From Melanopsichium pennsylvanicum (lineage: Eukaryota > Basidiomycota > Ustilaginomycetes > Ustilaginales), in the NCBI GenBank assembly GCA_900208305.1, contig OAPG01000011.1, forward strand, positions 670,848 to 734,847: DNA of 64,000 nucleotides, given 5' to 3'. Below the pieces are notes generated by a model. The model did no database searches and was not told the DNA's origin. It saw nothing but the letters and a program-made list of their open reading frames with translations. Positions 9,257 to 19,435 of this stretch are shown piece after piece. A program made the position numbers and the translations under genes. Numbering within the stretch: the first letter of the stretch is position 1; each line of letters starts with the position of its first letter.

Positions 9257-9914
9257 GAAAACGTGGGCAGGTACGATTGTAATGATGATGGTGATGATGG
9301 CGATGGCGGTGGTGATGGCGATGATGGGAGTGCCGATGACGGAAGTGCCGATGAGCATCCACACCCAGTGATGAAGTGGAAGAAGAGAAAGACATATTAC
9401 AGTCAAGTCGAGCGAATGGAGGCATTCAAGCAGCCAATTCAACTAAGGAACGTATATGTAAATTTACTTGTTATTTAAATCTCCATAAAAGTATTTTGAA
9501 ATCAAAATAAATTATTGGGGGAAGCCCACCCTAACCCTAAGCAATTAAGCTGCTATGAATCCATCCTAAGTTAAATATTTCACGCGTCAAAATTTGGCCA
9601 GAGCGTGTGAACGAGGCTTGGAAATGAGTGTTGGTCTCGGAAACGCGTCTCGTCAGGCTCAGGGTCCGATGGGTATGTTGATTTCAAGAAATAGCCAACT
9701 CCAAACGACGACAATGACGATGACGACTAAATTGACATTTGTGAATGTCTTGGAACATGATCAACAACACTATTCATATCATCACCACCACCTTCAACAC
9801 CACCACCTTCAACACCACCAACACCAAAACCATACAACCTCATCTTAACATCACATTGAAAACTTCTATCACAAATCTGTACTAGCGTATTCCTTACTCG
9901 TACGCTCTGCACAC
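9257..9914. promoter_or_regulatory. Divergent promoter region between the LRR gene and HSK3
   Basis: The two genes are transcribed away from each other across 658 bp. The segment includes a GAT/GGT microsatellite next to the LRR start (about 9275-9360), a CAC/CAA-rich trinucleotide stretch (about 9780-9830), and an internal telomere-like motif ACCCTAACCCTAA at 9528-9540. That motif resembles telobox elements known in plant and fungal promoters; its role here is inference. Confidence 0.5.
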
Positions 9915-10283
9915 ATGATCTCGCAAGTGACATACCAGCCAAGCACGGCGCTGACGACCAAAGAGAGGCACTATGCACAACTCGCAGCCAAGCTTGGCAC
10001 ACTGGCCAACTCGTTTGAGACCACAAAGCACCATTTGAACTTGGCAGCAGAGCAGGCATTCTATATGCGAAAGCTCGGAATCGCTCAAGCATCAACGTAA
10101 GTTGAGATGTACTCACAGCTGCACGTCGGATTCAATGCGAATGCGGGTATACCTAATGCTCACGCACTCTGTTTGTCTTATTTCATTTCTCAACTTGTTG
10201 TCATGTGTGACAGATTCATGGCGGTCTTACACGAAGTGGACCGAGAACAAGAAGCCAACCCAAGCGCTGAATCACAGCAATAG
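9915..10283 (+). CDS. HSK3: DASH complex subunit Hsk3 (two exons)
   Basis: Hsk3 is a small subunit of the DASH/Dam1 ring that couples kinetochores to spindle microtubules. Exon 1 is 9915-10096 and exon 2 is 10214-10283, joined across a 117-bp intron (10097-10213) with GTAAGT donor and CAG acceptor. Splicing completes a Thr codon and gives 83 residues. The core KERHYAQLAAKLGTLANSF, then LAAEQAFYMRKLGIAQAS and FMAVLHEVDRE, matches the Hsk3 pattern: a Q/H-YAQLA start, a heptad-like helix, an RKLG segment, then a short FMA helix. Yeast Hsk3 is about 70 residues, so the size fits. Without splicing, the frame ends right after exon 1 and loses the FMA helix. Confidence 0.85.
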
Positions 10284-11185
10284 ACTAAAGTGTACTTGAC
10301 GCTTGATTCTTAGGGTCACATGCCTCAAACGGATGCGATCCGAAGCCAGATACTAGCTACTGTGGATTTTCGCGTGTGTATTTGTACAGTAATGTAAATT
10401 TACCGTACAGTGATGTACCTCTTATCATATTTGATGTCTCTATATAATCACCATCCCAACTCATTGCGCTCACCTGTCTGTGTCTGCTTTGAAAATCACA
10501 CACTTTTAACCAAAGAATGACAGCTTTCAACAGCAAGAGACAAGACCGAGATCCGTGCATGAACCATGAAAAGCTGCCAGTATCTTGAAGTGTGATGGAC
10601 AGTAAGTGTGATGTACAGTACGTACTGTATATGTATAGGGGGTTCAGATTGGCCCGTCTGCAAAGAATGTGGCGGCTCAAGATCAAGCAACACATCTAAA
10701 TACAGTAACTAACAAAGTTCAACGTAACTCAGCCTCACCAGCTGATCGTAGCTTTCAAGCCAAAAGAATTTATGAAAACACTTTTATTTTTTCTATTTTA
10801 TTTTTTCCATTTTATTTTTTCTATTTCTTCTTCCCGAAAAGCGAGCTGCAGGGGCTGCATGCTCAGCACCTCTTAGTGCAACCCACCTTTAAATGGTAAA
10901 GGTGCACTGTCCTCGTCATTCTTGCAATTGCAAGTGCCCTCTGTCTACTCTACTCTGTAGCTATGGTATACGGTGCCAGCCTTAAGCTTGGCTATTGACT
11001 CGATAGTACCTTTCAATCCTTTATTTGTCCAACCTTGGAGCCCCGCAATCGTTCACCTCGTTCCTTTTCTTTTCCATCAATTCCATCGTACCAATTTGCG
11101 ACAACCTATCCGAGGCAGGCTTGGTTTTGTCGTCATCTACAAGTGTTGACCCTCCTCTTCAAAGCTCAAAAGCTGAGAGCATTCA
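10284..11185. other. Intergenic between HSK3 and the CLC gene
   Basis: No coding sequence is recognised. The left part has several near-palindromic TGTAC/GTACAG motifs (about 10385-10630). The right part, rich in CT, is probably the promoter and leader of the chloride transporter gene. Confidence 0.5.
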
Positions 11186-14100
11186 ATGACAGACATGACC
11201 AATAACCACCAGCCACAGTGGTCGAGGTCTAGGTCTAGGTCTAGGTCTAGCTCGAGCTCACCTCGTCAGTCACGCTCCCGCATTCACCCAACCCAACCTA
11301 TCCACCACTCCGCAATACCCAATCCTGGCCTCGCCATCTCCACCATCGCGCAACCCACCATCGACAACTCTCTCACTCAACCTGAGCAGCCTCACAACAA
11401 TGTCTATCGCTCCGCACCTAGCACTGCTCGTCCACGCTTGGCTGGTCGTCGTACCATGTCGGCAAAGTCGGAAGTCCGGCGTCTTTCTTCTCTCTTTGTT
11501 CCTCCCAATCCAGAACCGAACCTACCTGTCCCCACTGCTACTTCATCCAAACTTGGTTTCCTCTCCAAAGCTGTCCCCGGTGCTCTTTCTGCTTCGACTT
11601 CCATCTCTTCGCTCACTGAACCTCTCAGCCCCATACGCTCCTTTTACGACAACATCACCGCTCAAGCTGCTCCAGGCTCTCGCAAGCGTCGCAAGCGTCG
11701 CAAGCAAGACGTTCGCTCCTACGATGATGCCAAATTTGAACACGAGATCAACCTTCCCGGCGCAGGAGGAAACGGCATTCGCGTATGGTACGAATCGTAC
11801 ACTACCATCGACTGGATCCATGATGCTATCAAAGAAAGTTCCCGATTGCGTCGCATTCGCAACCTCAAAGGCTTACGTGGTTTTGCCCTCAACAGCTGGG
11901 ACCGCCTTCAGGGATGGATCATCGTCACCATCACCGGTGTCATCACCGCTCTCATTGCTGAATGCATTGTCAAGTCCGAAGCCGTTTTGTTTGATCTCAA
12001 AGATGGATACTGCGAATCCGACTTGAGACTCGCAAAGCGCTTTTGCTGTCCTTATGGTGGCGCGCCGGATTGGGATCATCCTTCCATCGATACCTACGCT
12101 TGGTCTTACCGTACGCCTTTTATGACCAATGCTGATGCACCATCCCCTTCTCCAGCTCAAGCTATCCATTCCTTGCTCTCTGGTGTGGGTAAAGCCAACC
12201 GCATTCTCAGTGGCTGGGCAGCACCCGTCGCTGGAAGTCCCGCTTGGAATAACATCGCTTCTGCCGCCAGTAGCTCTGCCAACACTACTCCACTGGCTAT
12301 GCTCACACCCGTCGATTCCGAAACCGAAGATTGTCCCGGCTGGATCACTTGGCGACACAAATTCGGTTCAACCACCAACAAGAATTGGTTCGCAGGCTAT
12401 GGAACGTATTTTTTCGTCGCCGTCCTCTGGGCTTCTATTGCCAGCATCCTCACCATCTACCTCACTTCCAGTGAACTCTACCTCAAGGACAAGGATGCTC
12501 CCTCTCCCACTTCGGTCATCATCCAACAGAAACGCACTAGCGATGCTGGACAGGGTGATTCCATTGTCGATGAACCTAACGAAACCACTGCACTTCTCGG
12601 TGCAAGTCAGCAGCAGCAGCAAAATGGAGAACCATCCACTCGAACAGAGGCCAACCCTAGAGCCGATCGAATGACTTCCCATAATGTCGCTCGACTTGCC
12701 AACAAACAGCGTGCAGACATGGCCATCTTGCCGCGCAAAGTGCTGTATTTTGCCACAGGATCGGGTATCTCTGAAGTCAAGTGCATCCTAAGTGGCTTTG
12801 TGATTCACGGCTACCTCGGATTCTGGACTCTGTTCACCAAGTCGGTGGGTCTCGCGCTCTCGGTCGCTTCAGGCTTGTCGCTTGGCAAAGAAGGGCCGTT
12901 TGTCCACATTGCTTCGTGTGTTGGCAATATCGTTTGCCGAGCTTTCCCAAAATACGAAAACAACGAGGGAAAGCGAAGGGAGATGCTCTCGTGCGCGTGT
13001 GCCGCGGGTGTAGCCGTAGCTTTCGGCGCGCCCGTGGGTGGTGTGCTTTTTTCGCTGGAGGAAGTGAGTTATTACTTTCCGAGCAAAGTCATGTTCCGTT
13101 CGTTCTTCTGCGCTATGGTGGCAGCAGCCACGTTGAGGGCGATAGATCCGTTTGGAACCGGAAAGATTGTACTGTTCCAGGTGACGTACGATAAGGATTG
13201 GCATTTCTACGAGATGCTGTTTTTCATTCTCATTGGCATCTTTGGTGGGTTGTATGGTGCGTATTTCACAAAACTCAATATGTTTTGGGCAAAGAATGTG
13301 AGGGCAAAGACGTGGATGGCTCGACATCCCATTGTCGAGGTGGTGTTTATCACCATAGTCAGTGCAGCGTTTAGCTTTTTCAATGGGTACACTAGGATGG
13401 GCGGAGTGGAGCTAATTGCAGATCTGTTCAGTGAATGTCATGAACACGAGAGCTTGGAAGGCTTGTGCGTTTCGCAACCGAGTCAAATTGGGCCGTTGAT
13501 CATGGCCATCTTTTGCGCTATGGTGATCAAAGGTGCATTGACCATCATCACTTTTGGCATCAAGTTGCCTGCGGGTATCTTTATCCCGACGTTGGCGGTT
13601 GGCGCGTGCTTCGGAAGGATCGTAGGCTTGTTGGTGCAGTATGTACAGTGGACGCATGCTGATGCGGCATTCTTTTCATGGTGTCCTGCTTCCGACTCGG
13701 CATGCATCGTACCCGGTGTGTATGCCATGGTTGGTGCAGCAGCTGCTCTGTCCGGTGTGACTCGAACCACAGTTTCGTTGGCCGTCATCATGTTTGAACT
13801 AACCGGAACTTTGACTTATTCGGTCCCAGTCATGCTATCCATCCTCGTGGCCAAGACCATCGCAGATGCATTGGAACACAAGGGCATTTACGATCTCGTC
13901 ATCGACTTTTCCGGTTTACCTTATCTGGATAGCAAGACCGAGTACATTTGGAACGGTGTCAACGTGACCGATGCGATGGAGACCGAGGTAGAGGTGATTT
14001 GTCTCGATGCCATCAACACTGTGCAGAGTTTGGGGGAGAAACTGGATAGGTTGGCTGGGGGAAGTGGATATACGGACGGAGGATTCCCGATTGTTTCCCG

Positions 14101-14629
14101 TGTACCGGGCTCTGCGACGTTGTCGTTATCATCACCACCCATGTCGGCGAGCATTGGATCCCTCGGCGATTTCGTTGCTGAATCTTGCCACCACCACCAC
14201 AACAACTACAACAATGATAGTAACGGTAACAAGGAGATTCGGTATCAGATGGTAGGATATATTGCTGCAAGTGAACTCGAACATGCTCTTTCCAGAGCGA
14301 TTCGCACCCATTCGGTCATGGAGGTGGAATCCACTCGATGTTCGTTTAAAAACCTACCTTTTGTTCGAGCCGAGTATGAAGGAGAGGCAGGTGTAAGAGA
14401 TTCGGTGATTTTTACTCAAAACGATCCATTGGACCTTAGTAGGTATGTCGACAAGGCTCCCATCACAGTTCAGGTACATAGTCCGCTCGAGTTGGTACAT
14501 CAGTACTTTACCCGTCTGGGAGTGAGGTATCTCATCGTGGTGGATGAGAGAGGATTGTACAGAGGAGTGATTTTTAAGAAAAGTTATCTAAAGTTTTTGG
14601 CCAATCTAGAGGCTGATGCCGAGCATTGA
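11186..14629 (+). CDS. CLC family chloride channel / chloride-proton exchanger
   Basis: An intronless frame encodes 1147 residues. Fungal CLC proteins (yeast Gef1 type) move chloride in Golgi and endosomal membranes and support acidification and copper/iron handling. The N-terminal ~190 residues are disordered, with an RSRSRS run from repeated AGGTCT, followed by YTTIDWIHDAIKE before the first helix. Selectivity motifs are GSGISE (~526), GKEGPFVH (~566, with the gating Glu) and the GIFIP-type segment KLPAGIFIPTLAVGA. The segment SLEEVSYYFP contains the second, 'proton' glutamate found in CLC exchangers, so an exchanger is more likely than a channel. Two C-terminal CBS domains (~925-1140) are interrupted by a His/Asn-rich loop. 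GSGISE replaces the usual GSGIPE. The protein is longer than Gef1 (779 residues) because of the N-terminus and loops. Confidence 0.95.
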   Translation: MTDMTNNHQPQWSRSRSRSRSSSSSPRQSRSRIHPTQPIHHSAIPNPGLAISTIAQPTIDNSLTQPEQPHNNVYRSAPSTARPRLAGRRTMSAKSEVRRLSSLFVPPNPEPNLPVPTATSSKLGFLSKAVPGALSASTSISSLTEPLSPIRSFYDNITAQAAPGSRKRRKRRKQDVRSYDDAKFEHEINLPGAGGNGIRVWYESYTTIDWIHDAIKESSRLRRIRNLKGLRGFALNSWDRLQGWIIVTITGVITALIAECIVKSEAVLFDLKDGYCESDLRLAKRFCCPYGGAPDWDHPSIDTYAWSYRTPFMTNADAPSPSPAQAIHSLLSGVGKANRILSGWAAPVAGSPAWNNIASAASSSANTTPLAMLTPVDSETEDCPGWITWRHKFGSTTNKNWFAGYGTYFFVAVLWASIASILTIYLTSSELYLKDKDAPSPTSVIIQQKRTSDAGQGDSIVDEPNETTALLGASQQQQQNGEPSTRTEANPRADRMTSHNVARLANKQRADMAILPRKVLYFATGSGISEVKCILSGFVIHGYLGFWTLFTKSVGLALSVASGLSLGKEGPFVHIASCVGNIVCRAFPKYENNEGKRREMLSCACAAGVAVAFGAPVGGVLFSLEEVSYYFPSKVMFRSFFCAMVAAATLRAIDPFGTGKIVLFQVTYDKDWHFYEMLFFILIGIFGGLYGAYFTKLNMFWAKNVRAKTWMARHPIVEVVFITIVSAAFSFFNGYTRMGGVELIADLFSECHEHESLEGLCVSQPSQIGPLIMAIFCAMVIKGALTIITFGIKLPAGIFIPTLAVGACFGRIVGLLVQYVQWTHADAAFFSWCPASDSACIVPGVYAMVGAAAALSGVTRTTVSLAVIMFELTGTLTYSVPVMLSILVAKTIADALEHKGIYDLVIDFSGLPYLDSKTEYIWNGVNVTDAMETEVEVICLDAINTVQSLGEKLDRLAGGSGYTDGGFPIVSRVPGSATLSLSSPPMSASIGSLGDFVAESCHHHHNNYNNDSNGNKEIRYQMVGYIAASELEHALSRAIRTHSVMEVESTRCSFKNLPFVRAEYEGEAGVRDSVIFTQNDPLDLSRYVDKAPITVQVHSPLELVHQYFTRLGVRYLIVVDERGLYRGVIFKKSYLKFLANLEADAEH

Positions 14630-14900
14630 AAGAGCGAAACGCAATCACGCATACGCAACGGTCCCTTTCCCTCTTGTCATCGTCACAAACAATAGTCACC
14701 GCTTGTTCTCACGAAATTTTTCAAATTTAAAGACCGGAAAAAAACGAATTTCTAGCAAAAACCATACACAAACAACATACTTCCCCCCCTTTCTTTTTTC
14801 AGCAAGGACATGACGTTCGACATGATCAAATTGGACAAAATCAGTTGTTCTGTAAGAGTTCCAAACGTTCTACGTTCTTGTTGAGACGTTTGCTCTTTGT

Positions 14901-17591
14901 TCAGTCTCGAAATTGGATCTTTGCGCCGGGGGGTAATGCTCCCCATTGAGGCGGTGGTGGTGGCGATGGTTGTTGTTGTTGTTGTTGTTGTTGAGACTGA
15001 TGAGGCTGTTGCTGTTGTTGTGGTTGGGAAGCACGTGCTTTGCTTCTTGTCTGCCTTGCGGGTGTATGTGGCTGCGTCTGAACGTGCTGTTGGTGTTGCA
15101 CCTGACTCTGCGCTTTCTGTTCCTCTTCTTCCTCATGCTGATATCCTCCCTGACCATCATATCCTTGCTGATCCTCGCTAGCACCACCAGTAACACTGAC
15201 TCTACCCATCCTATGAATCAACCAATGCAAATCGACCTGTCTTGCCCTTGTCCACTCTTTACACTGATCCCTATATCCGCTCAAAATCTTCGCTAAACCA
15301 TTATAAAATTCCAGCCCTTCCACCAAGTTACTACTCAACTCCCTATATTTCCCATACGCTGCATCCAGATTCTGCAACGCCTTTTCCCTCCTCTGAATCG
15401 TACCGTCCGACTTTCTCGCTTCCACAAACGCCGTATTACACTCTTTTACCCGATCCAACAACCTCTCCTGTTCCTTGGCACTCGAATCCAAATCCATCGT
15501 AAAACGAGAATACTTTACCAACTCTTTATCAAACAAATGTTCGAAGTCCGCCGCAGACACCTGCATTCCAAACCCAGCTTCACCAGTATTGGAAAGTGTA
15601 GCTGCTTCTCTCATCACCAAAGGTCGAATGTCGTCCGAAAAAGCAAGAGCTTTCGCTTCGGAAACACAAGCACTTCTCGAATCCAAAACATCATCCAGAT
15701 GCTCCATCACCTCTCTCAAAGCACGCACCGCCAAAACTTGTTTCTCCGATCCCCGAATTCCTCCCACCCCACCACTACCAGAAGATGCAACACTACTCGG
15801 GTTCGAGGAAGGAACAAACGCTTCCAAACCTTCAACATTTCCACCCAGTACGCCGATGAGATCGTCCCAATCGTCCAACTTGCGTCGTACAATTTCGTCA
15901 CTCGCTGCCGCCTTGATGAGCGTATCGTGGTACTCTGCAGCCTGCGCCTTAAGCTCTGTATTCACCTCGGACGAAGGTGGACGACCCCAACCTTGTGCGG
16001 AGAATGAAGCGCGCACAGATTCGTCTTCGCGCTCCTCATGCTCGATCAATGCGAGCGTTTCCGAAAGCATATCTCGATCCGTAGCCGCGATGCGTGCCAC
16101 ATCCTGCGCAATTCTGTGCAACCGTTCGAGTCCACCTTCCGACGCCACTTCTTCGTGCTTGCGCAGCAACGAAGGCGGTAAACCCATGGGTTGTTCCAAT
16201 GCCTGGAGTGAGCCTGGAAGATTCAAAGATTGCAACGTGCTCGTAGCTATGGCATCGAGTTCATCACGACGGCCTGCGATCGTGTCTCGGACCAACGAAT
16301 CCTTCCTATCTTCGTAGATCGAGATGGCAAGATGCACGCCGTACGGCACCAATTCTGCAAAAAGAGGCTTGCCAAACGCAGGCGCCGGGGAATCGCGAAG
16401 GTGGGCGATGGGTTGAGAGACTTCGACGGGAACGACGGTCTTGACCATCGCGGCTGGTACAATCTGAGCGAGTTGGGTGGTAGGAGTGACTGGCTCGAGG
16501 TAGATCAGGTCGTTGTCGCGAGTGGCACGTGCAATGTTGGAGCGCAAGATACCCTGCAAACCACTGAGATCGCTTTTGATCGCGTCGGAAACATCGCGTT
16601 TCGCCAAGTCGAGCGCCTTCTTGAGGTGTTGCTCCGCCAGATGCAATCGACTTAGCTCGTCACCGTAGCGATTGGATGCCAGGTCATCACACGCTTTGCG
16701 GTATTGGGCTGCGGCAGCAAAGTGCCACCTCTTGACTGTCAGATGGTTTTCCCATCCGGACGGGAGCGTAATCGTCGCAGTATCCCGAATATCCACCTTG
16801 CCACCACTGACTTGCTCGGATGTCTCGTGGACGGCGTGCAAGGCGGATGAGTAGTAGTCTGCGACTTTGTACGCGAGCTTTGCTATGGTCGCGTCCTTCA
16901 TGTTGTCCATCACCGCTTTTTGCCAGAAACATTCTTGCGCCTGGGCCAACATGAGATCGCGTATGCAACTCAAGAGACGAGGATTGAGATCCGAACTCGG
17001 TGGAGAAAGATGGCGAATTGGTTCGACAAGATTGTCGAGAATGTACTGAAGGATACCAGCAGCTTGCTGAAACCAAGCTGTTGCGCGCTTGATGCTCTCC
17101 TTGTCGGCCCTGCTCTCTGAACATCCGAGTGCAGAGTACAAAGCGGCTAGAGAGAAGAGCACGTTGGCTCGCTCAAACGCGAGATCGGGATGCGCAACGG
17201 TATCACTGGTTGCGAACGCGATACCTGAAGCGGGGCCGGCTTCTGCCGACTTTGTGGCTTCCATAGCTCCGGAGATGCTGGAAGTCCATGATGGGAGGGA
17301 GGATGGGAATGAGAGAGTCCAAGGAAAAGACAGGGTGATGTTGGCGGGGAACTTGGTGGAGAAAAAAACCAATTGGGCGTGGTATCTGAGTAGAGGCTCT
17401 ATTGAAGAGACATGTACGTCGGGAGAAGTGAGGGCATTGCGAAGACGGACAAAGTCGCGAATATCATTGGAGAAGGCGTCCGGGTGCGTGTCTGTGTAAT
17501 TGTGCGAAATGTAGTTGCGGATGGCGGTGGTTAGGGGCGATGAGATGGTAGGAGTGCGCTTGTGTGGGATAAAGAGAATGTTTCTGGGCAT
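14901..17591 (-). CDS. RIM20: BRO1-domain protein of the PalA/Rim20 type (pH-response pathway)
   Basis: The frame encodes 896 residues from the ATG at 17591-17589. It stays open upstream only through non-ATG codons. The start MPRNILFIPHKRTPTISSPL, then AIRNYISHNY and HPDAFSNDI, is the N-terminal signature of PalA/Rim20 and Alix BRO1 domains (about residues 1-370). This is followed by an Alix-type V domain with coiled-coil segments (to ~790) and a Pro/Gln-rich tail with long poly-Gln (TTG repeats at about 14970-15030) ending QWGALPPGAKIQFRD. In the Rim/Pal pathway this protein binds ESCRT-III (Snf7) and the zinc-finger factor Rim101/PacC and enables its proteolytic activation at alkaline pH. 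Bro1 (ESCRT, endosomal) is the main alternative; the N-terminal segment fits PalA better. Confidence 0.85.
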   Translation of the reverse strand: MPRNILFIPHKRTPTISSPLTTAIRNYISHNYTDTHPDAFSNDIRDFVRLRNALTSPDVHVSSIEPLLRYHAQLVFFSTKFPANITLSFPWTLSFPSSLPSWTSSISGAMEATKSAEAGPASGIAFATSDTVAHPDLAFERANVLFSLAALYSALGCSESRADKESIKRATAWFQQAAGILQYILDNLVEPIRHLSPPSSDLNPRLLSCIRDLMLAQAQECFWQKAVMDNMKDATIAKLAYKVADYYSSALHAVHETSEQVSGGKVDIRDTATITLPSGWENHLTVKRWHFAAAAQYRKACDDLASNRYGDELSRLHLAEQHLKKALDLAKRDVSDAIKSDLSGLQGILRSNIARATRDNDLIYLEPVTPTTQLAQIVPAAMVKTVVPVEVSQPIAHLRDSPAPAFGKPLFAELVPYGVHLAISIYEDRKDSLVRDTIAGRRDELDAIATSTLQSLNLPGSLQALEQPMGLPPSLLRKHEEVASEGGLERLHRIAQDVARIAATDRDMLSETLALIEHEEREDESVRASFSAQGWGRPPSSEVNTELKAQAAEYHDTLIKAAASDEIVRRKLDDWDDLIGVLGGNVEGLEAFVPSSNPSSVASSGSGGVGGIRGSEKQVLAVRALREVMEHLDDVLDSRSACVSEAKALAFSDDIRPLVMREAATLSNTGEAGFGMQVSAADFEHLFDKELVKYSRFTMDLDSSAKEQERLLDRVKECNTAFVEARKSDGTIQRREKALQNLDAAYGKYRELSSNLVEGLEFYNGLAKILSGYRDQCKEWTRARQVDLHWLIHRMGRVSVTGGASEDQQGYDGQGGYQHEEEEEQKAQSQVQHQQHVQTQPHTPARQTRSKARASQPQQQQQPHQSQQQQQQQQPSPPPPPQWGALPPGAKIQFRD

Positions 17592-17941
17592 GTTTAGTAC
17601 GACCGCTGAAACTATGGTGACTGGATGTGTAGTTGCACATGGATGTGAGAAGGTGAGAAGGTGAGAAGGTGAGGATGGAGAGGATACGACTGAAGCAAGT
17701 CGCAATAATCTCCACCCCAACACTCATTCTGATTATCAGTCCCTTTCTATTGTTGATCAAAAAGGTCTAACATGTTTTACCACGCAAATCGGAAGTCGGA
17801 AATGTAGCTTCAATATTCAGCACACAGTCATAAAGTGGAATGTTTCTTCACTCAAACCCCCTTCTTCTTCTCACCTCGTTGGTCACCATACATAATACGC
17901 AGGCTCCACCTCTTTGCAGCAAAGGGGAAGGATCATCAGTC
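17592..17941. promoter_or_regulatory. Shared promoter between RIM20 and TSR2
   Basis: 350 bp separate two divergent start codons. A short direct repeat (GGTGAGAAGGTGAGAAGGTGAGG, three units of GGTGAGAA) lies at about 17650-17675. Confidence 0.45.
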
Positions 17942-18607
17942 ATGTCCGCTCAGGCTTCCACCAGCGTTGTTGAAAATGCACCTACACCTCAACAGCTTCT
18001 ATTTGCAAAATCAATCTATTTTACCTTTGAGCTTTGGCCAGCCATGCGACTCGCAGTCTCGGAACAGTGGGGTGGCCCCGATTCCGCCGACAAGCGCGAC
18101 TTTCTCCTTTCCCATCTCTGCGACCAGTATGGAAACCCTGGAAGCGCATTCGAACCTGATCTCGACGACCTTGCCGACATTCTCGAGGGCTACATGATCG
18201 ACGAGTACGAAGCACGCCTTGAGGATGGCAGCCCAGACTGGGTCGCTGGCCGCATCGTTGGTCTGCACAGAGTCATCTTTTCACCCAACAACGACCTTGC
18301 CAGCGCACAAGCCGCAGTCGCAGAACTCGAAAAAGCATACGAGGAATTGAAGGGTAAAAAGGCCACCGTGCAGCAAGGTGTAAATCAAGATGACGAGGTC
18401 GAAGCACACAGTAGCGAAGATGAAGACATGAGAGATGCCAGAATCATGGCTCAGCAACATGGTGGTGTCACCGAGGCTGATAGGCAAGGCGCACGAGTCG
18501 GGCTAGAACAAGATCAGGCTAGAGCAACCGCGCCAAGAGAGCCGCAACAGCCAATCATTGACGACGATGGCTTCGAGACGGTGGTTTCTAGAAGGCGCCG
18601 CAAGTAA
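17942..18607 (+). CDS. TSR2: Pre-rRNA-processing protein TSR2
   Basis: The frame encodes 221 residues from the ATG at 17942 (MSAQASTSVVENAPTP); an upstream in-frame ATG at 17840 would add 34 residues lacking family features. The WGG domain is clear: FTFELWPAMRLAVSEQWGG near residue 40, then DKRDFLLSHLCDQYG, DLADILEGYMIDEYEA and DWVAGRIVGLHRVIF. An acidic linker (HSSEDEDMRD) and the C-terminal DDDGFETVVSRRRRK follow. In yeast, Tsr2 escorts ribosomal protein eS26 (Rps26) to the pre-40S particle and is needed for 20S pre-rRNA cleavage. Size and layout match the yeast protein (205 residues). It shares its upstream region with RIM20. Confidence 0.93.
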   Translation: MSAQASTSVVENAPTPQQLLFAKSIYFTFELWPAMRLAVSEQWGGPDSADKRDFLLSHLCDQYGNPGSAFEPDLDDLADILEGYMIDEYEARLEDGSPDWVAGRIVGLHRVIFSPNNDLASAQAAVAELEKAYEELKGKKATVQQGVNQDDEVEAHSSEDEDMRDARIMAQQHGGVTEADRQGARVGLEQDQARATAPREPQQPIIDDDGFETVVSRRRRK

Positions 18608-19435
18608 GCTTCTTGCCTACTTCAGATACTACCTCTTGACGTTCTGGTCACATATCCTTGTGTTTTGAACAGATCGTTTCGTGTACATTGTATGTGCTGC
18701 TGCCGATGCAGACGCTTTCTTATCGTGACTTCTAATAGTCTCATACTGCCATCATTTTTTTTTACCGGTGTATACTTTTTGTGCGAGCTTGTTAAAAAAA
18801 AAAAAGGGTCAAAAGAAAAAAAAGAATAAAGAAAAAGAGGAGAAGAAAATGATTTTCGGCTAAATTCACCGCTGCATTCTGACGGATAGGATTGTTTTTG
18901 GACAGCTGTCCCAGTTCGCGAGCCATATCATTTTGCTTTATGGTATCACTTGTCCTTCTCGCACCTCTTCATTTGATGTATTGTCGACCTTGTCCACCCA
19001 ACACTGACGCAGACAATCGTGAGCTGCAGTTCAATCGCGTTCTACACCTGCTCGCTGCCTACTTGTTCCGTGTGATGAGCGCTGCACACTGGTACTAGCG
19101 AGCGCCTGGGATGTGATACTTGTCCATCCAAAGCTAGTAGATCCGGTCGAACTTCTACGTACTGTCGAGCAATGCAAGTGCTGTACGCCTTTGATCCCTT
19201 TCAGAAGCTGTTTGTAATCTCTAATTGCTGCTGCGTCTTGCGAGTTACTTCTTGAGGTGAATGTGTGACCTTACCCTACTGCAACTTCCTGACTTGTCTC
19301 GTCTCCATCATTCATAGACTACGTCCGGCTGTCAAACACATAATCCTCAACTCATCTTTCCATCAAAACACTCACACAGAAACATTATAGCATCTTCTTT
19401 TTCCATCATCATAGCATCTGGCGAATTCTCGCACC
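18608..19435. other. Intergenic between TSR2 and the single-pass membrane protein gene
   Basis: It holds A-rich tracts with a run of A's at about 18793-18835, typical of a 3' region, then apparent promoter sequence with CT-rich stretches. No gene is recognised. Confidence 0.5.

Noticed and set aside
9257..9442. N-terminal extension of the LRR protein with an Ile/Thr hydrophobic stretch
   Set aside because: It comes from a GAT/GGT microsatellite and begins at TTG; the downstream ATG at 9256 gives a normal start.
15475..16317. 280-codon plus-strand open frame inside RIM20
   Set aside because: Antisense shadow of the BRO1 protein; Ser/Arg-rich without recognisable motifs.
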